Positions 42,317 through 51,074 of a stretch of DNA of 64,000 nt are shown piece by piece. The position numbers were made by a program, and so were the translations under genes. How positions within the stretch are numbered: position 1 is the first letter of the stretch; each line of letters opens with the position of its first letter. Source of the DNA: Closterium sp. NIES-65 (Eukaryota; Streptophyta; Zygnematophyceae; Desmidiales; Closteriaceae); the NCBI GenBank assembly GCA_948144175.1, contig CANXME010002549.1:682001-746000 (forward strand), in the 5' to 3' direction. The notes below the pieces were generated by a model, which ran no database searches, was not told where the DNA came from, and saw nothing but the letters and a program-made list of their open reading frames with translations.

Positions 42317-44880
42317 GTTTGCTTGGCCCGATCCAATCCCACATGCCCGCCATTACATAAGATACCGGCAAGATGCAGATCTTCTTAATGGCGTTGTTTA
42401 TAGACTCCACCATCTGGCTGCTGTAGATGCCAAACCGACATGTGGGGGCATAACACGGTGCCCATTGCTTGATGAGTACTGTGATTTTTTCCTCCTCTTG
42501 TTTCTCGGTCCATCCTGGCCCGTGCGCACAATAATGGCCACCCCTTCCTCCATAATGTCACTGTCCACACGCTCAGCATCCGCATTGCCCAAGCCCCCCA
42601 ATCCCGTTTCTACAGTGTGGTTGACGTCCGTGGCCTCTGCGGCGTCGTTGGCCCGACCCATGTCTGTCGTAACACCCTGCTGCGATGTTGGCTGACGCGC
42701 GCTTTGGCTCCCTTGCGTTGGCAGCCGTGCTACTGGTGTTCCGGCTCGTTCCCACCCTCTTGCACCTGCCTCTCTTGCATTCCGCCTTCCCCTAATAATT
42801 TCCATCCGCCGTTGGCGTCTCATGGCCGCTTGTTGCGCTATTGTGGTGGATAGAGGATGAGTTGCAGTATTGGTGGATTGGGAGCCGCGACCCATGTCTG
42901 CACGCTCCTCATCCTCATCAGGCTCCGGCTCCTCCCCGCAGCTGATTTGGCTCCCATCCTCCACGTCAAAGTGCTCCTTGAACACTTCTTCTGTGGTATC
43001 TGCCTCGGCCTTACTATCGGATATGGTTGTAGCTCTATCTCTTGCATTCTCGCCTGCTAAAGAAGGGTGCTCAGACGTGGTTGCTGTGACACGCTCAAGT
43101 GGATGCACGTTGTCAGCAGCCGTAGATTGAGGCTGCATGTCACTAGGGCGGTCACGGGTAAGATTTGCAGTTGGCATGGGTCCGAACCCATGGTCCCTAT
43201 GGGGCGTCTGAGATGGTTGCTGCTGAGATGGCTGCTGCTGGGATGATGGCTGTAGGGATGAATGCTGATGTACCCTTCTCTGATTTGACGGTGTTTGCTG
43301 AGATGGTGGCTGCTGAAATGGTCGTTGCTCAGATGGTGCCTGCTGAGAAGGTGCCTGCTGTGATGGTGCCTGCTGCTGTCCACTACGACCACTCCTACTT
43401 TGCCGCCGCACTTCCATCCTTGCCATTCTCGCTCTTCTTGCGGCACCCGTGCGGCTTCCTAACCCATCCCCTGCCCCTGGCTCCCATGCACGCTGGTTGG
43501 CCTCGCGTCCGCCTCGGGTCTGCTGCACACTGGTCTCCTCGACCCCAAAGAGATAGTTAGCCATTGCAGCACATTCGGCTCGGCATCTCCTCACGAGTTT
43601 GCCAAACTTCCGCTTGGTGCGGCAGTTGGCGAGCTTCTTAAAGAGTTCGGAGGCGTTAGGGCCAAACTTGAGCACATTCTGCTCCAAGTGCCAGCTGCAA
43701 AAGTAGTGGGGAAACTGGGATGGGAAAACTTCTTTAACCACCGGTATTAACCCCTTATCACGATCGATGATGAGGGAGGCATCCTGGGTGTCCGGCCACG
43801 ACGGAAAATGCTTCAACAAGTTCGCACAAAACCACATCCAACTATCTCTGTTCTCACTCTCGCACAGGCTGTAAGCAAGTGGAACAAGCTGGTTATTTCC
43901 ATCCTTAGCAGCTGCTACCAAGAGCGTGGCCCGCTGCGCACGAATGAGAAATGTACCATCCATACCAATGACTGGTCGACAAAACCTTAGAGCTGTTCGT
44001 GACGCCGATGGGGCGGCAAAAGCTCGGAAGAAAGCGTGATCCTTTGTCACCAGGTCGAGCATTGAATCTGGGTCTATCTCTTTGAACTGTTCCAAGACTC
44101 GCGGAATGTAGCGAAAAGAAGTTTTCCAATCTCCAAAACGTTCCTTCAGCATCTTTTCCTTTAGCCTGCAATAACAGACGACGGTGTACAAGAAAACAAA
44201 AGCAGGTAGCAGAAACATGAAGTGGATGGGGTGATTAAGAACGTGCATGTAACAATGGCGGTCATGTGGATCGAACGTTTGGAAACATACCGCCATGATT
44301 GCTGATAATTTATATCAGGACCACCAGTAGACGCAATCTGTTCCTTGTACGTCCCGGGAGGGTGATGTGGTGCAGCTTGGACAAGATTGCCGTGATGACG
44401 CTGCAGATATGACACTTTATTTGTCGTGTGTTTCACGTAGCGGTCCCGATCAACGACTTAGCAGCAATGGGATGATGGGGCGGACAGTTTGTCAACACGC
44501 CAAAACCCACCCACTTCGTCAGTAGAGTACTCACACCGCCACCGGCACGCAGGTTTACGACGCTCATGTTTACTCATGCATATGGCCTGGGCTCTGTTTC
44601 ACCTACTCCTCGTAACCCTAAAACCGAAGTTGTAAGCTACCGAATAGTCCTCTAGTGCTTCGTACAAATTTTTTTTAGAGGAGTATAGTTGACCTTCACA
44701 CAACGGTGCTCGATCGTCTATGGTGATTTGTGGCTATGGGGCCTCGTCGATGACCATTTCCCGCAGCAACACACGGTACATATCACTTTGTTTGGGCTCT
44801 CCAGTTCCAACGAAGCAAAACTCTGTGTCGTCATCGCCTGAGTCGGACTCTGTGTTAGAAGTATAAGACATCGAACTCAT
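42306..44880 (-). CDS. MULE transposase (mudrA-like, DDE), spliced
   Basis: Catalyses cut-and-paste of the MULE. Probable first exon from ATG 44880 (MSSMSYTSNTESDSGDDD, acidic). Further N-terminal coding near 44560-44470 (FWRVDKLSAPSSHCC) and 44457-44291 (RYVKHTTNKVSYLQRHHGN ... NYQQSWR). Intron 44290-44166 joins SWR to LKEKMLKERFGDWKTSF, the typical MULE 'AWRAKE..GDWE' block. Exon 44165-43531 has first Asp (VIGMDGTFLI), second Asp (SLIIDRDKG) and the C..H signature (YFCSWHLEQN). Intron 43530-42479 then joins YLFGVEET to LIKQWAPCYAPTCRFGIYSS, followed by QMVESINNAIKK, whose Glu is the third catalytic residue (canonical TSN.AES.N); stop TAA 42308-42306. All three acidic residues are therefore present. 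N-terminal exon limits are uncertain. It overlaps the 5' end of the ULP1 frame. Confidence 0.78.
42479..43530 (-). other. Transposase intron that stays open (Gln-rich, NLS-bearing ORF)
   Basis: If this intron is retained, the frame continues uninterrupted from the transposase exon to a stop at 42398, giving 632 codons in all from 44296. The retained part encodes Arg-rich, Gln/Ser-rich (QQAPSQQAPSQQ), acidic (EEPEPDEDEERAD) and basic (RNKRRKKSQ) stretches. Removing it restores the third catalytic Glu in frame. Either an alternative product or a relic; not decidable from sequence alone. Confidence 0.5.
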
Positions 44881-45164
44881 TGCGGCTAATATGAACGTTC
44901 TAACCGTAGGACCTCCTAGATGAACCTCCTTTAAGGACCTAACTGCCCTAATGAAAGTCTAAGGTAGATGTGAACCCTAAAACGACGAGAGGAAATGGTG
45001 TGAGCAATCTGTAGCATACAGATCAAGGGTTAAAGCGCGGGAAGTTGAAAAGGGCGTACCAAACCAGTTTGAGAGCGTTAATTCGAACCTTTTGTGTGAG
45101 AGTATTTAGTATATGATTGGCGGGATCATATAGTGAATTGTGTTTAATGAACGCGTTCAAATAT

Positions 45165-45800
45165 GATCGGCAATCCATAATGCTTGCGCCTGATTGGACA
45201 CGCAGTGGCAACAAATGCACCGCTCTATCTCCTGACCAATCGAGCGCGGTCGTTTCTGCTGTGTCGGTTCATTTCGGGTCAAATGCAGTATATGATCGCG
45301 AAGTCATATGCTCGATCGCTGTTTGGATGTTAATTAGATTGACCGAGCGCTCATTGGTCGCGCATTTGGCCGAAACTGACCGGTCAATGTACTGTTGGTC
45401 GGTTTCTTGTACAGTGAGCGGGCCACTTTCGCGTCCGTGAGCCTGGCGAAAATTTCGGGTGCGGAACAGAACGGAACACTACCTCGAATGAGGAATTTCG
45501 GGGCTACAAAGCCCCTAAGGGTAATGCGCCGGTGAAAAAAAAGCGAGAAGGAATCCCCTGGCATGGCCACTCGAATAATTATCACCGAATTTGGTGGCCA
45601 CTCGAGTAATTCGAGGCCCCTTAAGAGAGGATGATTCACCCGATTGGCCACTGGAGAAATTCTCCGGCCATTATCTCCGATACTCAGATTTTGCCTGAGC
45701 GCGTTCTCAGGTGTAATCACCAACAGAAACACAGTTTCTCGATATAGTGTAAAGCTATTTCGGCTCATGTTTGTATACAGTCACAAAAAAAAAGGAATTC
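45165..45800. repeat. MULE right terminal inverted repeat
   Basis: Inverted counterpart of 36215-36775, including TGGTCGCGCATTTGGCC, GCCTGGCGAAAATTTCG and AGGGTAATGCGCCGGTG. It has an extra duplicated stretch around 45560-45605 (GGCCACTCGA.TAATT twice) not seen on the left. It probably contains the transposase promoter. Confidence 0.8.
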
Positions 45801-45879
45801 TAGCACTTGCAATAAATAAATATAATGCCCGTAGCAAACCTATATGATTTCCGTGAAGGATCAACCCTAAATACCGAAA

Positions 45880-46254
45880 TGTCAGAATCCCAACCACTAG
45901 ACCATTGGGATAAAAGGGCTTGTTTCAGTAGCGGGTCAGTGCGCCCATAACCCCCCAGGCGAACGCGCCTATAACCCTCTCCGGGATCAATCGGGCATCC
46001 ACAGTGCAGATCTACTGACACCCCCCCACACTGGGAGGCCCAGGACTAAGCACAGCGGCAGCGGCCTACATGTGCATACACCGGGAATCGAACCCGAGAT
46101 CGCTCTGATACCATGTCAGAATCCCAACCACTAGACCATTGGGATAAAAGGGCTTGTTTCAGTAGCGGGTCAGTGCGCCCATAACCCCCCAGGCGAACGC
46201 GCTTGTAACCCTCTCCGGGATCAATCGGGCATCCACAGTGCAGATCTACTGACA
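45880..46254 (-). mobile_element. Intact TRIM (375 bp)
   Basis: Two 141-bp LTRs (45880-46020 and 46114-46254) surround a 93-bp interior. On the minus strand: LTR starting TGTCAGTAGATC and ending CTGACA, PBS TGGTATCAGAGC (46113-46102), short interior, PPT GTGGGGGGGTG, second LTR. An exact CGAAA target duplication flanks it (45875-45879, 46255-46259). The LTRs differ only at a few bases. No coding capacity. Its TGTCAG start and CA end match the copia LTRs of the window, so copia integrase could act on it. It interrupts a CCCTAAA-type half hairpin. Confidence 0.93.
46084..46138 (-). promoter_or_regulatory. Pol III-like A and B boxes across the TRIM LTR/PBS junction
   Basis: On the minus strand TGGTCTAGTGG (46138-46128, at the 3' end of the 5' LTR) matches a tRNA A box, and GGTTCGATTCC (46094-46084, just after the PBS) matches the B box. 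The gap is 33 bp, as in tRNA genes. An acceptor stem cannot be formed, so this is not a tRNA gene. Promoter activity is inferred only from the motifs. Confidence 0.5.
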
Positions 46255-46292
46255 CGAAAGCCTCCCAATATTCTAGAAAACATATTGCAACC

Positions 46293-46423
46293 TGTCAGAA
46301 CATATAGCTTACTTGTTTGTGTAGGCTATAGTGGGGTATCCCATAGGGGGTACAACACATTAGGGTTTCCTATTTGTATTCACTTCACTTCATAGTCATT
46401 CATCCTCGTTCTTTGTTTTCACA
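46293..46423 (+). repeat. 5' LTR of element N
   Basis: 131 bp, TGTCAGAACATATAG...TTTTCACA. Differs from the 3' LTR at two positions (ACAAC/ACAGC and TTCCTATT/TTCCGATT). Confidence 0.95.
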
Positions 46424-46435
46424 TGGAATCAGAGC

Positions 46436-47318
46436 AGGTTCCCTCCTAGGGACTGCTTCTAGGGCCCACCGAACCGCGCCCCGAGGCGCGTTTTTTTTAG
46501 CGACCCGTCGTGTCGCCCCTAGGGGCCCGTTGCGCCGCCCTTCCCCTAGCGGCTCCGCCGCCCTTCCCTAGCGGCCCCGCCGCCCTTCGATCGCGGCCCC
46601 GCCGCCCTCTGCTACGCGGCCCCACCGCCGCCCTTCGATCGCGGCCCCGCCGCCCTCGGCTACGCGGCCCCGCCGCCCTCTGCCACGCGGCCCCGCCGCC
46701 CTCTGATACGCGGCCCCGCCGCCCTTCGATTGCGGCCCCGCCGCCCTCTACTACGCGGCCCCGCCGCCCTCTGCTACGCGGCCCCGCCGCCCTCTACTAC
46801 GCGGCCCCGCCGCCCTCTGCTACGCGGCCCCGCCGCCCTCTGCTACGCGGCCCCGCCGCCCTTCGATCGCGGCCCCGCCGCCCTCTGCTACGCGGCCCCG
46901 CCGCCCTCTGCTACGCGGCCCCGCCGCCCTCTGCTACGCGGCCCCGCCGCCCTCTTCGGTCGCGGCCCCGCCGCCCTCTGCTACGCGGCCCCGCCGCCCT
47001 CTGCTACGCGGCCCCGCCGAGCCGCCCAGCATCAGCCGAGCCGCCCAGCAGCAGCCGAGCCGCCGCCGAGCCGCCGCCGCCTGAGCCGCCGCCCGGGCCA
47101 CCTGAGCCGCCGCCCGAGCCGCCGCTGAGCTGCGGCCGAGCCGCCGCCCGAGCAGCCCGAGCCGCCCGTGCCGCCCGAGCCGCCCGAGCCGCCCGAGCCG
47201 CCCGAGCCGCCCGAGCCGCCCGAGCCGCCTGAGGAGCCGTGCTGCTGTTCCTGAGCTGTGTTCCTCTGCTGCTGACCTACCCGACTCTCCCAGCCCGGTG
47301 AGACTTTCAGCTGCTGCC
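46436..47318 (+). repeat. GC-rich leader minisatellite of element N
   Basis: Tandem GCCCTCTGCTACGCGGCCCC-type units (about 46600-47015), then GCCGCCCGA 9-mers (47150-47230). It precedes the gag ATG at 47319. The short repeats encode Ala/Arg or Pro/Arg runs in open frames that are not conserved as protein. Confidence 0.87.
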
Positions 47319-50300
47319 ATGGCCACCCCCAATGTTCTTACTTTTGACGCTGAGGGGAGGGCCATTGACTTTGCCGTCTGGATTGAAGACCTGCAGCTGT
47401 ACTTACTGTGTGATGCGATAGATGAGGTCTCTCTCTTTGACTTTGTCTCTGGCGCTGTCCCTGCCCCACCTGCTGATGCTGACTCTGCCGTTCGCTCCAA
47501 GTGGGCGACCCGCGATGCTGCTGCACGTCTTGCTGTGCGTCGCCACCTCCCTTCCTCTGAGCGTGCCCACTTTAGTCAGTGCAAGACCGCTCAGGCCTTG
47601 TACGACGCTGTAGTTGCACGCTACTCCTCCCCTTCCTCCGCTACCCTTAGCTGCCTCATGCTACCGTTTCTCTTCCCTGACCTCGCTTCCTTTCCCACTG
47701 TCGCTGACCTCGTTACCCACCTCCGTGCTAGTGACACCCGCTACCGCGCTGCCCTTCCTGCTGAGTTCCGCGCTGCGAACCCTCCTCCCATGTACATCAC
47801 TCTCTACTTTCTCGTCACCCGTCTCCCTGAGTCCCTTCGTGTCGTTAGGGACCAGTTTCTCTCTGTCTGTCCCACCACTCTCACTGTCGACCTCCTTGAG
47901 GAGTCCCTGCTAGCGGCTGAGAAGAGTATTGTCGCTGTAGGGGCCTCTCGGGGTGACCCTCGCACCCCCATCTTTGAGGGGTGTGGTCCTTCCCCCCTGC
48001 TGCCCTCTGTCGCCTCTGCCGCTGCGGCCGACCTCACTGGTTTTGAGTCGGTCGGCGCGGCGTCTGCCCCCAGCGGCAGACGCCGCTCTGGCAAGGGCAA
48101 GGGGGGCAAGGGAGCGGGTGGAGCTAGAGGGGGCGGTGGAGGAGGCGGTGGGGGTGGCGGGGGGAGTGGGGGTGGCGGTGGGGGTGGTGGCGGGAGTGGA
48201 GGTACTGGTGGCGGCGGTGGAGGCGGAGGTGGCGGCGGAGGTGGTAGCGGAGGAGGCGGTGGGAGCGGTGGGAGCGACGGTCCTGGTGGGGGAGGTGGAG
48301 GTGGAGACGGGGGTGGCGGTGGAGGCGGGGGTGGCGGTGGAGGCGGGGGTCGGAGTGGCTCGTCCCAGCGGAGCAGCTCTAGGGGTGGTCAGCGCCAGCA
48401 GCAGCAGCAGCAGCAGCAGCCGCAGCAGCAGCCACAGCAGCAGCACCGCTCTCGCATCGTCCACGCCCCTCAGCAGCTCCGTGAGTGGTACTCGCAGCGT
48501 CAGCGTGGTGGTGCGCTTGGTCCTTGCCCCTACGTTCTTCGCACCGGTGACCGTGCACGGGAGAGGTGTGGAGGCGCCCACACAGCCCGCCGCTGCTTTG
48601 GCCGCCTGACTGACGCCTGGCGTCAGCAGTTTCCGGAGGCAGCTGAGATCCCCCGCTGGGGAGAGCTGTCTAGGGCTGGTGTAGCTATTTATGATCTTGA
48701 TTTTGATGATATTCTCTCTGCTATGTATGCTGCGATTGGTAGTGATGAGGATGACTGTTACCGGTGTTTCCCGCCCGACCCGGGCATTGGTACTGCCGCG
48801 TCAGGTACTAGTGAGGCTGCTGCTCTAGGTGCCAGTGCGTCTGTGCTCTCAGGTGCTGGTGAGTCTGCCCTCTCAGGTACTGTGTCGGCTTCGGCCTCTC
48901 ACACCTTCACCCTTGACTCTGGAGCGTCTCGCTCCTTCTTTAGGGACCGCACCACTCTCACGCCGCTGAGTCGGCCGGTTGCGGTGTCCCTGGCTGACCC
49001 CTCTGGGGGGCCTGTCCTGTCTCGCTTCTCCACTGTCCTCCCGTGTCCGGCGGCCCCCTCTGGCACCCTGACTGGTCTTTACCTCCCCTCGTTCTTGACG
49101 AACTTGGTGAGTGGTGCTGACCTCCAGGATGCGGGTGTCCACCAGTTCACCCCTGCTCGTCAGCGGGTGACCCACTGCACGGAGGCGGATACAGGTCGCC
49201 ACCTGGCTACGTTTACACGTCGGCCAGGGTCGAGCCTGTACACACTGACCACTGCTTCTCCTCCAGGTGCTGAGTCTGGTCAGGTGTTTGCTGCAGCGTC
49301 CAGGTCTGGTCCTGAGTCTGCCCCCTGCTCGTGCCGTCGTCTGTCTCACGAGACCCTCCTCTGGCACCACCGCCTTGGCCACCCCTCTCTGCTTCGGCTC
49401 AGAGGCATGGCCTCGCGAGTCCTTGAGTCTGGTCTTCCCCGGTCTCTCCCTCCCCTTCCTCCGGGCCCTGGCCCCACCTGTGTCCCCTGTGTCGAGGGGC
49501 GCCAGCGTGCTGCCCCTCACTCCTCCCAGTTTCCTCCGACAGAGGCCCCGTTGCAGACGCTTCACATGGACGTGTGGGGCCCAGCCCGCGTCCGTGGACA
49601 GGGCCAGGAGCGCTACTTCCTGCTGGTGGTTGACGACTACTCGCGTTACACCACAGTCTTCCCCTTCCGCAGCAAGGGTGAGGTCACTGAGGTGTTGATC
49701 GACTGGATCCGCGCAGCTCGTCTCCAGCTTCGGAGGAGCTTTGGCTCTGACTTCCCTGTTTTGCGTCTGCACTCGGACAGAGGCGGAGAGTTCTCCTCTG
49801 GCCTCCTGAGTGCCTACTGTCGTGCGCGAGGCATCCGTCAGACCTTCACGCTTCCGGACTCACCACAGCAGAATGGGATTGCTGAGCGCCGCATTGGCAT
49901 GGTCATGGACGTCGCTCGTACGTCCATGATGCATGCGGCTGCTCCCCATTTTCTGTGGCCGTTTGCGGTCAGTTACGCTGCGCACCAGATCAACCTCCAC
50001 CCCAGAGTCTCTCGACCCGAGACCTCCCCAGCCCTGCAGTGGACGGGGAAGGTTGGCAATGCGTCGGCGTTCCGGGTCTGGGGATCTCGGGCGTTTGTTC
50101 GCGACCTGTCTGCGGACAAGCTGTCCCCTCGTGCTTCTCCCTGCGTCTTCCTGGGGTTCCCCCCCGACGCCCCTGGGTGGCAGTTTTACCACCCCTCCTC
50201 TCGACGTGTTCTGTCCTCCCAGGACGTCACGTTCGACGAGTCGGTACCCTACTACCGCCTCTTCCCCTACCGCACTCCGTCCCTCCCCCCGCCCCCGCTC

Positions 50301-51074
50301 TTCTTGGTACCAGGTCCCCCCCCGGTAGTCCCCCTCCCCCCTCAGGGTCCTGCCCCTTCAGGTGTGTCCCAGGTAGACGCGGTCGAGCCTGTCGAGGTCA
50401 CTGGTGACTCTGGTGCTGCTGCGGGAGCTGAGCCTGGGGGTGCGGAGTCTGGGGGTGCTGAGCCTGGAGGTGCCGAGTCTGGGGGTGCTGAGCCTGGGGG
50501 TGCTGAGCCTGGAGGTGCCGAGTCTGGGGGTGCTGTGCCTGGGGGTGCTGAGCCTGGGGGTGCTGAGCCTGGGGGTGCTGAGCCTGGGGGTGCTGTGCCT
50601 GGGGGTGCTGTGTCTAGGGGTGCTGAGCCTGGAGGTGCTGTGCCTTGGGGTGCTTCGTCTCGCCTGGAGCCACTCTCCCCACAGGAGCTGCGTGAGTGGT
50701 TTGCCAGGCGCTGGAGGCGTGCTGCTGGTGCTGGTGGTTCTTCGGCTGCAGAGGGTACTGCTGCTGCGCGCCCCGCCGGTGCTCGTATGTGGGTGCTGGA
50801 GCTGCTGAGTCTGAGAGTTCTCCTGGAGCTGGTCCTGCTGAGGGTGTTGGCGCTGAGCCTGCCGTTGGCGGTCCGACTGACAGTGCTCCTGGTGCTGCGG
50901 CTGGAGGTTCTGGAGCTTCTGGTGGTGCTGCTGGAGGTGCTGCTGGAGTGGGTGCACCTGCCGGGGCTGCTGGTGCTGTTCCTGCTGTTTCTAGCGTCGC
51001 CGCGCGGCCCCGACCGTACTTCGTTCCGCTCCTGCAGCAGGTTCTTGGTCTTACACCTCCTCCTCCTCCCTTAG
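47319..51074 (+). CDS. Copia Gag-protease-integrase polyprotein (element N)
   Basis: Starts at ATG 47319 (MATPNVLTF, context GCCATGGCC); the open frame extends a few codons upstream. Residues about 1-235: UBN2-like Gag body (RRHLPSSERAHF, MYITLYFLVTRLPESL). 263-347: Gly-rich tract; then a Gln run. 403-427: Cys/His segment standing where a zinc knuckle is expected. 533: protease Asp in LDSGASRSFFRD. 680-730: integrase HHCC (WHHRLGHPS..CVPCVEG). Integrase catalytic Asp751, Asp820 and Glu856 are spaced as DD35E. Then the C-terminal integrase region and GAEPG-repeat linker. After about codon 1155 the frame is wrong (Leu-rich) and stops at 51074, because of a frameshift around 50786-50793. Gag packages RNA, the protease matures the polyprotein, and integrase inserts cDNA. 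Confidence 0.93.
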   Translation: MATPNVLTFDAEGRAIDFAVWIEDLQLYLLCDAIDEVSLFDFVSGAVPAPPADADSAVRSKWATRDAAARLAVRRHLPSSERAHFSQCKTAQALYDAVVARYSSPSSATLSCLMLPFLFPDLASFPTVADLVTHLRASDTRYRAALPAEFRAANPPPMYITLYFLVTRLPESLRVVRDQFLSVCPTTLTVDLLEESLLAAEKSIVAVGASRGDPRTPIFEGCGPSPLLPSVASAAAADLTGFESVGAASAPSGRRRSGKGKGGKGAGGARGGGGGGGGGGGGSGGGGGGGGGSGGTGGGGGGGGGGGGGSGGGGGSGGSDGPGGGGGGGDGGGGGGGGGGGGGGRSGSSQRSSSRGGQRQQQQQQQQPQQQPQQQHRSRIVHAPQQLREWYSQRQRGGALGPCPYVLRTGDRARERCGGAHTARRCFGRLTDAWRQQFPEAAEIPRWGELSRAGVAIYDLDFDDILSAMYAAIGSDEDDCYRCFPPDPGIGTAASGTSEAAALGASASVLSGAGESALSGTVSASASHTFTLDSGASRSFFRDRTTLTPLSRPVAVSLADPSGGPVLSRFSTVLPCPAAPSGTLTGLYLPSFLTNLVSGADLQDAGVHQFTPARQRVTHCTEADTGRHLATFTRRPGSSLYTLTTASPPGAESGQVFAAASRSGPESAPCSCRRLSHETLLWHHRLGHPSLLRLRGMASRVLESGLPRSLPPLPPGPGPTCVPCVEGRQRAAPHSSQFPPTEAPLQTLHMDVWGPARVRGQGQERYFLLVVDDYSRYTTVFPFRSKGEVTEVLIDWIRAARLQLRRSFGSDFPVLRLHSDRGGEFSSGLLSAYCRARGIRQTFTLPDSPQQNGIAERRIGMVMDVARTSMMHAAAPHFLWPFAVSYAAHQINLHPRVSRPETSPALQWTGKVGNASAFRVWGSRAFVRDLSADKLSPRASPCVFLGFPPDAPGWQFYHPSSRRVLSSQDVTFDESVPYYRLFPYRTPSLPPPPLFLVPGPPPVVPLPPQGPAPSGVSQVDAVEPVEVTGDSGAAAGAEPGGAESGGAEPGGAESGGAEPGGAEPGGAESGGAVPGGAEPGGAEPGGAEPGGAVPGGAVSRGAEPGGAVPWGASSRLEPLSPQELREWFARRWRRAAGAGGSSAAEGTAAARPAGARMWVLELLSLRVLLELVLLRVLALSLPLAVRLTVLLVLRLEVLELLVVLLEVLLEWVHLPGLLVLFLLFLASPRGPDRTSFRSCSRFLVLHLLLLP

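Larger units (their letters stand above)
36210..45800 (-). mobile_element. Mutator-like element with ULP1/AP2-like cargo (9.6 kb)
   Basis: DNA transposon defined by long imperfect inverted termini (about 36215-36775 and 45165-45800) enclosing a spliced MULE transposase and a spliced ULP1-like protease gene, both on the minus strand. Removing the nested K element (1,837 bp plus a 5-bp duplication) gives about 7.75 kb. The termini share, for example, GTGGCCAATCGGGTGA and CACCGGCGCATTACCCT in opposite orientation. MULEs encoding ULP1-type proteases are known in plants (Kaonashi/KI-MULEs). I could not identify a 9-bp target duplication, so the exact ends are approximate. Confidence 0.8.

Noticed and set aside
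42398-44296. The 632-codon frame as the complete transposase
   Set aside because: Its first about 43 codons are intronic (acceptor at 44167-44166) and it lacks the catalytic Glu, which appears only after splicing to 42478-42306.
46084-46138. True tRNA gene within the TRIM
   Set aside because: A and B boxes have the right spacing, but no 7-bp acceptor stem or anticodon arm can be paired; kept as a promoter-like signal only.
50786-50800. Programmed ribosomal frameshift in element N
   Set aside because: The linker is read in a single frame in elements B and F, and no slippery heptamer with downstream structure is evident, so a mutation is more likely.
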